In this document: in pieces, positions 11,501-21,142 of the stretch | Layout: the number at the start of each line of letters is the position of its first letter | Numbering within the stretch: the first letter of the stretch is position 1 | Assembly: GCA_024305745.1 (NCBI GenBank) | Contig: JAHRBS010000007.1 | Span: forward strand, 2,852,001 to 2,916,000 | DNA length: 64,000 nucleotides | Source: Polyporus tsugae | Taxonomy: Eukaryota > Basidiomycota > Agaricomycetes > Polyporales > Polyporaceae | Direction of reading: 5' to 3' | Program-made: the position numbers and the translations under genes | Notes under the pieces: model-generated | Seen by the model: the letters and a program-made list of their open reading frames with translations, nothing else | Told to the model about the DNA's origin: nothing | Databases searched by the model: none

Positions 11501-11745
11501 TGCGACGGCGTCGGTCCGTCGATTTGTCGTTTGGCGAACGCTAGCTGACGAGCGCGCAATGCACGAGTATTGTGCGATAACTAAAAAGGTGACGTGAATA
11601 CAAATTGGAGGAAGAAATTGTATAGAGTACTTACATGGGGAGCGTTCGTGAATGGCGAAGAGTAGGCCAAGTTACGATCAAACAAGTGCTGAGCACCGAC
11701 GAAAGCGCCGAGCGAGGCAACACTCGCAAGCAGTATAGAGAACAT
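8573..11745 (-). CDS. PhoD-type phosphatase, tandem copy B
   Basis: Secreted or wall-associated metallophosphatase of the PhoD family (alkaline phosphatase D; phosphodiester or phosphomonoester hydrolysis). Twenty-three exons: 11635-11745, 11425-11580, 11328-11370, 11264-11271, 10908-11205, 10780-10851, 10653-10723, 10574-10596, 10380-10511, 10314, 10041-10253, 9963-9984, 9878-9903, 9806-9821, 9634-9693, 9524-9581, 9435-9475, 9369-9376, 9190-9313, 9115-9133, 8819-9054, 8712-8762, 8573-8649. They total 1866 nt, 621 residues, no stop. It begins with a hydrophobic signal peptide (MFSILLASVASLGAFVGA). Motifs: FYGGDFS, SGDPFDTSVLLWTRAVP, LFLHLGDYV, VWDDHEVAD, GDSHANW. The intron 9055-9114 appears to be GC-AG. 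Copy A lies immediately upstream in the same direction. No sign of decay. Confidence 0.85.
10314..10314 (-). other. Predicted single-nucleotide exon of PhoD-B
   Basis: One G (minus strand) flanked by AAG on its 5' side and GTTGGT on its 3' side. It is required to join TG (end of exon 10380-10511) to GATGATCAC (start of exon 10041-10253) as Trp-Asp-Asp-His. The flanking introns would be 65 and 60 nt. Confidence 0.6.
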
Positions 11746-12488
11746 CGTAGCGGCGACCTACCGGGTCACCCGATACACCAACGATTGCTTTTAAGAGTCT
11801 CTTGAAGGGTGAGCACCTGTTTTGATCAACAACCCACCCGAAAGATCCGCCGAGGACGGTGAGGTAATAGAGGAATTATGTTGACAAGCTGCACGCACGT
11901 TTGTAGGATAACGGGATGATTGGCCAAGACGATCGGCCTCAGTGCACTGGGGCAAGCCGCGAGTGCTTCTCCACCGGTGTCGACGTCAGGTGTGGCGGGC
12001 CGCAGAAGGTACACCGCCTGCGATATTGTGTACGAGAAAAGCAAGATCATGCACCTGAGCGGAGATGTACGTACGACTACACCTTTAGGCTCTCACACTG
12101 CCATCCCAGAATACAAATTGTACCTTGATTGTACCACCCACGTGTACGCTGCTCTCTTCTTTTGCTTCGCAGGGAGCGTGCTCTTGAGTGAGAAGTCCTG
12201 ATATACGCAAGATCGAACCTAGACAGCCGCGGCTGCTGATCAGTGTTCTCGACACGAATATTAAAGATGGCTGAGTGGACTCGGGGCACTTCGGAGTTCA
12301 GCATACTGGCAACCACAATACAACTGTATGGCTCCGTGTTGTTGCGCGGAACAGAAGCCGATGTGTTGGCGTCGAAAAACGCATCTTGATTGTCTACGGA
12401 AACAAAGGGTCACGTCCATAGGTACCTCACGTTCCACAAACGGTCACAACTTGAGTCAATGCGCTGCCCTTGTCAGTATGGCAGCCCT
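11746..12488. other. Region between the two PhoD copies
   Basis: This 743-base gap is the 3' flank of copy A and promoter of copy B. I find no further gene, and no leftover PhoD exon from the duplication. Confidence 0.55.
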
Positions 12489-15400
12489 TCACTGCCCATT
12501 AATCTTGAGTACACCTGCAAGGACGTTTCCCCCAGCGACAGGGCGAGCGAGCCTATTAGCACCTAGTATGTGCTCTGGATGGGTAATGCGCTTAAAGGAT
12601 ACGGTATTTGTCAGACTAACCTGCTCTAACTACGAATGACGCGCTAGCGAAGGCATCAAGGTTCGCGTTGCCTAGATAGAAGGGGGATGAGAAAAGACAC
12701 CGACAGTTCATTGTGGCGACCATGCTCACTGATGTTGCGCATGGCCCAGTACGTCGCCTGCGCCTGACGTGGATCAAGGGTGAGGGTGTAGAACCCGCGA
12801 TAAGATCCTTCGCTCCATTGCAGGTCAGTGTTTTCCACAACAAATCTTGCGGACAGCTTGTCTGCATTTGCCGGTGAGATGCCAGGCCCAAAAGTCGACG
12901 TCGATGAGACTGCAGTTCCTGCGAATTCGACCCCGTTGGCACCATCGCCCGTGGTAGGATCATAACTGAGCCTAGAGGTTAGTGTGAGATGCCAGAGACA
13001 CAATGACAGCGAACGGACGTGATGGTTTGGTTGGGATCTACGGTATGTCAGTGAGTCGTATTCAAAGTATCACCGGAATACCACAGCACTCACGAGCCAA
13101 GTCGCTGACCCAGTTGGCATGCGAGTCACCAGAAAGAATAATGGTATTGCTGATCTTGTTGCTGTACAGATGATTGAGGAGCCGGTTGCGGTTAGCGCGG
13201 TAGCCGTCCCATGCATCCTATTCAGGTGAGCAATACCAACATCAGAAATGGAATCCCCATAGAACAGTGGCAGAGCTCACCACATCCACTAAGATACTAA
13301 CACCTTAGCGAAAACATGACATGAGATGGTTACTGGGACTCACATATCCCATCTTCTTCCAGCATTGTGAAAACGATCTGCTGTCTAAAGGTGTGTTAGC
13401 ATGTCATTCAGACTAATCACGCTGCGACACATACCCGACGACGCGCCAAAGTGCTCCACGAGCCTTCGACTCCGAAAGCGTTCGGTAGAACCCTGTGTAG
13501 CCCGTATTTAATCAGGGAACACGCGTGGCTTTAACTTCACGTACACGCTTCTTGCTCAGAACCCATCAGGGACCTGCTCGTCTCATCCGCAATGTCCCCG
13601 ATGACTTTGTCGGCGTGCATGAGAGCAAGAATGGTACACGGAAGTGGAAGGTCACATACACTCTGTCGCCGTCAACAGGGGGGGCCTCCAGTGCAGGAAT
13701 TGTCGCGGAACTCACCTGTGTTGTAGTAAAGCTTGGATGCAAGGTTTCAGCAATTATGACATGCTATCAAACAACCAGAGCTGTACCCACATCGGTGATG
13801 TCGCGATCATACTGACCTGCATACCGCTAACCTCAGCATGCTACATGACCCGGCCAACATGGGAGAACTTACGGGTATCCAACATGGTAAGATCCTTTAA
13901 TGGGCCATGAGCAACGAGCTCATACAAGAGGTACTGTGATGGAACATACCAACAACTTGCCGATTCGGAAGTTGCGCCAGATACGCAACTTGTCGTCGGG
14001 GTCGACCTGCCGAATGGGCATCCACTCGTGATATGCGCGAACCGCAGCGAGCTTCCTGTCCGTGAAGCATGCGCCAGAAGGGGAGAAGCTGCACCCCAAG
14101 ACCGTGTCGTTGCTGTCTGCCGTACCGGCTTTCCAGGCTTGATCCGCCACTTCATGATCGTCCTACGGCTCTGATTAACAATGAGACTGCCCTTCAAGGG
14201 CCGCAATATACTGACCCTACGAATGGCGTTAGGTGTCGGGAAGGTAAGCGTGTGCTCCCAAGAAAGAAGGCCAGCTTAACACACACCAGACTGTGATCCA
14301 TGGCGCTTTCTGGTGGGCAAAAACTAAACTCGGATCCGTCCTGTACTGGTTCAAACGTTGTCGGTAGTCTGCGATGGTCGCCAATTCTTTGCCGGCCACT
14401 GCGCGGCCGATTGGAGCACTACTTTCTAGCCTTAGTCCACGTGCGGCACCAAACGAGGTTGCTTGTCACTTGCCCGTCACCAAGATTTTCATATATCTGG
14501 TCCCATACATGTATTTAGTAGGTGTCGGTAGCGAGCCACGTTGAGAAGACCTACGTAGTCACCCAGATGCAAGAAGAGGTCCGCAGAAGTGTTGTGTGCA
14601 GCGACGCCGTACGCATTGAACCATCCTGCAAAGGCAATAGAACTTGAGAGGTTTACTCGATTGAGCACATGATGGTAAATGCACCATCTTGGTAACGAGC
14701 ACAACTGAAGACTGCAAGCGTAAGCGGCTTGCCTCCGTTGACTTCTTCTGCAGGAGCTGGGAACAACTTTCGGTGAAAGAGTTGCGACTTCGAGATGTGA
14801 ACATACTGTTCGGGCTTGCGATGGTCCTCGTCGTACCGATTGGACTGACAATCTGAGGGTTAGCACAATCCGAGAACTGGAACCAATAGTGCGAGTCCGG
14901 CTTCAGGCTTTTCGCCTCCACTTTGAGCGTCCAGTCGACGTCGTAGGTAGTGAACGCGTCGCCGGCGTCGAGAGGACGTCCTGATAAATCGGCGTTGTCG
15001 AAGATCTTGAAGGCCACGCAAACGGGGATACTCTGGTCCGGAGGGGTGCCGAGTGGGACTGCGCGGGTCCAGAGAAGCACGGAGTGGTCGAATGGATCGC
15101 CCTGCATTGTAGCAAGCCTCAGGTGAACGGTCTCAATTCGTTGAGAACCCTCGACTCACGCTAGCAACTGATAACAGCCTGTATCAGTTAACGACTGGGA
15201 AGACGCAGAAAAAACGAACCGCTATGTGTGAAGTTGACACCTCCATTGTAAATCCAAGGACTCTGCGTGATAGATACCTTTCGGTGCAGTGTTCCGGCGC
15301 TTTTATAGGCTACGTACATTGCTGAAGTCGCCCCCGTAGAAGGTAGGATAATGTTCATCGTTGAACTTGTCCGAACTGATGGTATCGTCTAGCTGCTGCT

Positions 15401-15647
15401 GTCTCTTGACGAACTGGACATGACGTGCTCGAAGAGAATGCGTGTTGTGAGATAGCTGAAAGTCGCACGCGATTAACCGTCAGCATGTTTCCAGTCGTTG
15501 AAGTCTATAACGATCTGCTGGGAGACTTACGTGGGGTGCATTGGTGAATGGCGACGAGTACGCCAAGTTTCGATCAAACAACCTGGTGGCCTCGATCTTG
15601 ACCAAGAGGCTGAACAGTACGAAGCTCAGAGGCAGCCGGACGAACAT
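12489..15647 (-). CDS. PhoD-type phosphatase, tandem copy A
   Basis: Paralogue of copy B with the same domain and exon plan, 615 residues from 1848 nt. Exons: 15531-15647, 15318-15455, 15220-15262, 15160-15167, 14807-15101, 14685-14756, 14555-14625, 14474-14496, 14287-14418, 14216, 13950-14162, 13873-13894, 13791-13816, 13716-13731, 13545-13604, 13435-13492, 13344-13384, 13281-13288, 13094-13217, 13019-13037, 12730-12965, 12621-12671, 12489-12562. The N-terminus MFVRLPLSFVLFSLLVKIEA looks like a signal peptide or anchor. Active-site motifs HLGDY, WDDHE (residues 300-304) and GDSHANW (478-484) are intact. Intron 14419-14473 is GC-AG here but GT-AG in copy B. Nineteen of 23 exons have the same length as in copy B. 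Substrate unknown. Confidence 0.87.
14216..14216 (-). other. Predicted single-nucleotide exon of PhoD-A
   Basis: One G (minus strand) preceded by TTCGTAG, with a CTAAC branch-point-like sequence about 15 nt upstream, and followed by GTCAGT. It completes the Trp codon of VWDDHE. The flanking introns would be 70 and 53 nt. Confidence 0.65.
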
Positions 15648-16330
15648 GACAGCAAAGTACTGGATGACAGCGACTACGCTGAGCCTCCTTATGAGACCCG
15701 ACGTGAGACAATAATCCGGGGATGGAAGAAACGTCAAGATGCGCATTGCGCCCGACCGCGAAGTATGGTCCGATCTGTCCCTCAAGCATCTAGGCCATGG
15801 ACTCCATGACGCTTGGGTGTCCATCGATGTACGCATCGAAGGGACCATGGGGTATTGACTACGTTAACAAACGCTGTGAGGATTACCTGTCCGGGGATTC
15901 AGGCATTCTACATATTGGATGAGAAGTCTCACACATGCGCGTGAACGGAAGCGGACGTACCATTGTAAGCGACATATTGCCGTAAGGGAAAGCTCAAGTC
16001 CTCGTGCAACTGGAGAGTGCATGCGCCCGAGCTTCTCTCGGGTTCTACGTCGGATGAGCGGTGCAGAAACTGGAAGGTATGATCACGAGTGTCTCATAGC
16101 CTTTTCAGAAGCACCACAATGCTTCGATGCCATTACTGCAAGGACGAACGTTTGACCCTGAATGCGGATATCGAGGCACGATTGTATGACAAGATGACAC
16201 GACTGTTTACGTCGGTGTTGAACGTTGGCGGAAACCTCCGATGAAATGTGAGTATCTGTGCCATAGAGGGATGAAGCTTTACAGTTATACAAGGACGATA
16301 TCCTACGCCTATGGACGTCTGGTATTCTGC
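15648..16330. other. Intergenic region, no gene seen
   Basis: Promoter side of PhoD-A and 3' flank of the class II aldolase gene. An open frame continues upstream of the PhoD-A start but lacks family similarity. Nothing else recognised. Confidence 0.55.
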
Positions 16331-17548
16331 TCACTGGCTTCCGAAATCAAATGAGATCCCCTCCTGTGCTTCAAGTGCTTGGAAATGCGGCAGACCGCTG
16401 AACCAACCGCCTGGCAGGCCACCGACGACGTTGTATGTGATCTTGGCGTCGGCGTCTGCGATCTTGACGGTCTTCCCGCCCCTGCCCGCGGCCGCGGAGT
16501 CGGCCAAGAGCTGGACCTGGCATGATTTCTCGAGCGCGATGAAGAAGTGGACCGTCGCCTCAATGGAGTTGGTGGCGACAAGAATACCGTGATTCTGGTG
16601 CTCCGGTTGTGAGCGTGGTAGCCAAGATGCGGTCAGATGGAGTGTGTGCCACGGACCTGCAAGATCACAGCCTAAAATATAATCGGCATGGGGTTGAGCG
16701 AGAAAGGGTATGTGGACGAACCTTCTTGTTGCCGAGCGCCTTCACGATATGGTCACCTTCCTCCTCATCCAACACCACGCCTCCATACTGGCTGTACACA
16801 CTGTGGTCCTACGCGCAGAACCCATACGTTCGTAGGCAACACCAACTGACGGAGCATGACTCTCACCTCGTAAAACGCGCAGCTGTCCTGTGTGATCATA
16901 TCCAACTCTTTGCCTAACGTCGAGAAGGCGCGCCCATACACCGAGTGCGAGTGCGCCGCACAGTGGACATCCGGCCTCGCGGTATGAATGGCGGAATGGA
17001 TCATAAACGCCGCCTTGTTCAGGAGGGTGTTCGGGCCAGACTCGGCAGCCTGGACGACGCCATGGTGATTGACAAGGATGAGGTCCTCAGGTTGGATCAA
17101 GGAGAAGTGCTTCCCCTGGTAAGATACCGGTCAACTGTTGAGCGTATACCGCGCGTAAATGACACTCACGAAAGGGTTCACCCAGAAGCAGTCGGTCCGG
17201 ATGGGGTCCTTCGAACGTCGTGAGCGTCGAAGTCAAGCCAAGGCGCGAAACATCCCAGCGCGCTCGGGTATTATTGGGGCTTACCCGGACCGTGATGTGC
17301 CCTGCGACACCTTCATCGTACCCGTACTTTCCTGCGACGGATATCAGCTTAACCTTGCACCACCACAGTCATATTCAAGCCAGCCCACCAAAAATTCTGA
17401 AAGCTTGCGCCAGCCGGAACTTGAGCCATTTCCGCTCCTGTTCCTTCGATGTGAACTGTGGAGGCCGTGGTGGCTTTCCGACAGCAACGCCGGTCTTTGA
17501 TATAGGATCGTCGTTCGCGTTCGAGGAGTCGGTCGCGGTTGGTGCCAT
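16331..17548 (-). CDS. Class II aldolase/adducin N-terminal domain protein
   Basis: Zinc-dependent aldolase-fold enzyme of unknown substrate. Seven exons (17389-17548, 17285-17331, 17170-17208, 16867-17115, 16722-16808, 16657-16671, 16331-16594) join to 286 residues; the sixth is only 15 nt and encodes AVILQ. Family features are HITVRDPIRTDCFWVNPFG, DLILVNHHG, the metal-ligand histidines in CAAHSHSVYG, and LQNHGIL whose His is the third expected ligand. Fungal proteins of this type are usually annotated as meiotically up-regulated (mug14-like) or class II aldolase/adducin domain proteins; that name is from family knowledge. No signal peptide, so cytosolic is likely. Gene lies in tandem behind the SWIM-RING gene. 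Confidence 0.88.
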
Positions 17549-18013
17549 GGATATGATGATGGGACGCAGTTGGATGAGGCGGAAGAGAATGCCTAGACAT
17601 CAGCCAATTGCTGGTCATTTAAATAAATCAATTGCAATGGCTCCTGAGGCGGATGGCAATGGCCTTAGAGGTCCGTGTGATGATGCCATGAGGAGTACTT
17701 GACCTCCGGCTATTTACGCATCCGGTCTCCAGAACATGTGGGCAGTCCACGGGACCATCACTGACAATACTACTACTAGGTGCTTACTATAGGTTCACAC
17801 CAATCCCGCTCGTCCGGGACGCTCGGAGTGTGCAGTGTAGCGAAAGCTATGTCGTAAGATTAATATAGATTGTCAAGGTGCACACATAGTATTCGGGAAA
17901 GAGAGATGTGTTCAGTTGGGTATATGGTAGAACAACTTAAAGAATAAGAGACTACAGTAAGGCGATTAAACGAAGCTCAATACAAAAATATTCGTTCCCA
18001 AGTACCGGCGTGT
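17549..18013. other. Intergenic region, no gene seen
   Basis: Promoter of the aldolase-type gene and 3' flank of the SWIM-RING gene. No further feature recognised. Confidence 0.55.
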
Positions 18014-19480
18014 TCAGAAGTAGTCTTGGTACCCATAATACCGGCGGCCCCTGGTGGGACCGTGATAGTCTGTAAAGATAAGGTCAGCATGCCATTCGTG
18101 GTGTGAAGATACGTTGCGCAGCGGCATACGCACATGAACTAGTATCACGGACGGGGCTGACCCCGGCGGCCGCGCTGAGGTTCAGGTACCCCTCGGAAAA
18201 CTGGGCTCCACGAGCCCGAGCCTGAGCTGCGCCTGCCCCAGCTGGAGCGTTCCACTTTGCACGGCACCACACGCAGCTTACAGTATTCCCTTGTTTCGTT
18301 TGAGACGTGGACCCTAGAATGAGGTGAGCTCACAGTCCGCCCCTAGACTGCATGGTACTCACATTTCTGGAAGCATTCCTTGTGCACCGCCTTGCCGCAC
18401 TCCTCGCAGAAGGCAAGCGTGTTCTCGGCAGCGCCGTACATGTCGTCAAAACACACAGGACAGCCGTCACCCTCTTCGGGAAGACGCATGTTATTCTTCT
18501 GGGAGCCGGATGCAACCTTTTTGCCAGTGGCTTGTGCATACGCTTCCTTGACACCTTCATGCGCTACTGCAGCGGGGACAGGCGGGGCGCGTGCAAAGAC
18601 ATCTTCCAGTTCAGCGGTAAGGAGTGCTCTAGAATGAACGTCGAATCGCATATCATCGACCCGCACCATCCGTATAGTTCAGACGGCCTTACTTCTGATA
18701 CCAGTGACCAGATCCCATGGAGACCTGAAGAACTGCATTGCAAAGTCGGTCGTGTTCTACTGTGTGGACGCCATGCATGCTTACCCTTCAAGAATATGAA
18801 AAGCTGCAAGAACCAAGAATTAAATCACGTTCCGGTAGCTTAACTAGAGAACTCACAATATGCTTGCAGTGGTTACCCTTCAGGGCATCGGGGCCTAGAT
18901 CGGATGAACATCATTAACGGAGAGCAGGTATGTATTGTGACATACAGTTGCAAGAAGGCTTCTTGTCGATAACAACAGTGTACACCTTGACGAGTGGTCA
19001 AGCGAGGTGAGCCACCGAGCGTGAACCACAAGACGTTCCAGACTCACATTGCCTGTCGAGCCGAGAACGCTGAACTCTTCCCTGAGCGCGTTCCCCACCC
19101 GTTTTCGATCAATCATGTAGAACCTGTGGGAATGAATGCATTAGGCGCACGTCCACAGTGTCGCCCGCCGAGAGGACGCACCGCTGCTCCCTCACACGCA
19201 GAGCTCGCTCCATAATGTTCTGCGGGCACGCCTTCTTGAACATCGCGCCGCGTTTCTCTGGAACAGGGGCATTGGGATCTTTAGTCTTACGGGCTCTCTT
19301 GGGCTTCGGCGGAGAGTCGATGGCGATGGGGTTACTTGCTGATCCGGCAGCGGTCGCGCCATAGCTCGAAGGGTACGGATAGTTGGACGGCGGCAGCATT
19401 GTCGGGATGCTCGGTCCCGGGACCCAGCCCGCGTATGGGTCGTCGTATGGGTCGTCCACGGCCTTTCTCTTCTTTGGCAT
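18014..19480 (-). CDS. SWIM and RING zinc-finger protein, probable E3 ubiquitin ligase
   Basis: Nine exons (19182-19480, 19048-19123, 18946-18985, 18857-18894, 18785-18803, 18693-18732, 18363-18628, 18134-18289, 18014-18069) give 329 residues. A basic, low-complexity N-terminus (MPKKRKAVDD) precedes a SWIM finger assembled over two introns: C137-N-C139 ... C148-K-H150. A RING-type finger follows at residues 227-268, with CPVC, FCEEC, VHKEC and CVWC pairs. The combination SWIM then RING matches the ZSWIM2-like class of ubiquitin ligases known in fungi and animals. The C-terminus is Gly/Tyr-rich (RGRRYYGYQDYF). It shares a 175-bp divergent promoter with RER2. Ligase activity is inferred from the RING only; substrate unknown. 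Confidence 0.82.
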
Positions 19481-19655
19481 CGCGAGAGCAAGAAGATACA
19501 GAGGTAGGGAGGCGTCGGAGAGGAGGGTTTATGAGGGGCGCGCGGAGTGGCCCGCCGGCTACTGTAGTCAAATTCAAGAAGCAGACCTTGAGCTTGAGCG
19601 CTTGAGCGGCAAGCGGCGAGAGGTGGCGCGGCGCGACGCTGGCTTTTCCCACGAC

Positions 19656-20732
19656 ATGGCTCTCCACCTCATCTCCTCCTCCCTCGGCTGGCTCAGCGGC
19701 CAGGCGGAAGCCAAGGCCTGCGACGCCCTCATCTCCGTCCTTTCCGCTGGCCCAATACCCAAACATGTCGCGTTCATCCTCGACGGGAACAGGCGATATG
19801 CCAGGAGCAAGCATAGGCAGATAAGGGAGGGCCACTACGAGGGATTCTGCGCTTTGCGGAAGGTGTGTTCGTTGTGATCTCCGCCGGTCGGCGCATATCT
19901 CTTGATGAGTTCTTGGAATGCATAGATGCTTGAAATATGCATGAACTTGGGTGTGCGCTGTGTGAGCGCGTACGTGTTCTCTATCGAGAACTTCAAGCGG
20001 TCTCCAGAGGAAGTGGCGGCACTCATGGACCTCGCAGAGGAGAAACTACTCGAGTTCGCTAAACAAGGGTGCGCTGTCCATCAACACAAACTTTCTTTTA
20101 TCTTATGCGTTCTAGTGAGATCCTTGACAAGTACGGCATCCGTCTTGTGGTAGTGGGCCGCTGGGAGCTGCTTCCGGAAAGGGTTCAGATTGCAGCGCAG
20201 AAAGCCCTGGATAGGACAAAGCATAACAAGAAGTGTGTATATGTTCAAGCTCAACGTGTCTATGGCCGTCTGAACAAGGCCTATCAGCGCCGTATTCAAC
20301 ATGTGCTTCCCGTATACCAGCCGGGAAGAGATCATGAATGCTGTCCAGCAGACGATCCGGGAGCGCCTGGAGGACGAGTCGTTGGACGAGTGAGCGGCTT
20401 CAGCTCTAGTCCTTTAAATTCACAGCATTGACAGTACAAACATAGGAAAGTCACCGTAGACGACCTTGAGGCTCGTTTACGGACGGCAGGGAGCCCACCT
20501 CTTGACATCCTCATCCGCACTAGCGGCGTGAAGCGTTTGAGCGATTACATGCTCTGGCAGGTATGGAACCCGCCATAGATCTGCCGGAATTCCTGACTAA
20601 CTCACAGGCATGTAGTGCTCCGATGACACGCAAATACAGTTCTCCGACAAGTACTGGCCCGACTTCGGTTTCTGGGACTTCATACCCATCATCTTAGACT
20701 ACCAGAGGAAGGTCTGGGCTAGCCAGCCTTGA
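19656..20732 (+). CDS. RER2: Dehydrodolichyl diphosphate synthase (cis-prenyltransferase)
   Basis: Extends farnesyl diphosphate with cis isoprene units to make dolichol precursor for N-glycosylation at the ER. Six exons (19656-19862, 19926-20068, 20116-20232, 20288-20389, 20446-20560, 20616-20732) give 266 residues, typical of the catalytic subunit. Conserved regions of the family are all seen: [16 protein letters not shown] (region I, residues 37-52), [32 protein letters not shown] and the late [19 protein letters not shown], which supplies the catalytic-domain Arg/Ser residues. The C-terminus lacks the RxG motif carried by the Nus1 partner, consistent with Rer2/DHDDS in a two-subunit enzyme. 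Confidence 0.95.
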
Positions 20733-21142
20733 CTTACCGTCATCCTTCTTCACCCTCTTGGACCTTCTGGCATAACTTATTCCCTTCCTATTCAAAGTCG
20801 CCCCCACTGATCTTCCGGACTCCGTGGCACATCTAGTACAGTATACACAACGGATCTATTGAGTTTGGAACTATCTTCTGGCACAAAGCTACAGTGAGTG
20901 ATAAACATGAGTGACAGCACGAGAACAGCAGGTACAATGCGACAACGATACAGGAGAAATGACAAACAACGGGAGATTATGACCATGACCATGAAGCAGC
21001 GAAGTGAGAAAGAGCAACCACGCCTGCAATGTACACACGCATAGCAGTGCGATTACGATCCTACAAGTGTGCAGCATTAGACCGTCTACTGAAATGCAGG
21101 AAATATACCGACGACAACGACATAACTGCGGCGGCGAGAAAA
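20733..21142. other. Convergent 3' region, no gene seen
   Basis: Shared 3' flank of RER2 and the CCCH protein gene. Nothing recognised. Confidence 0.55.
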
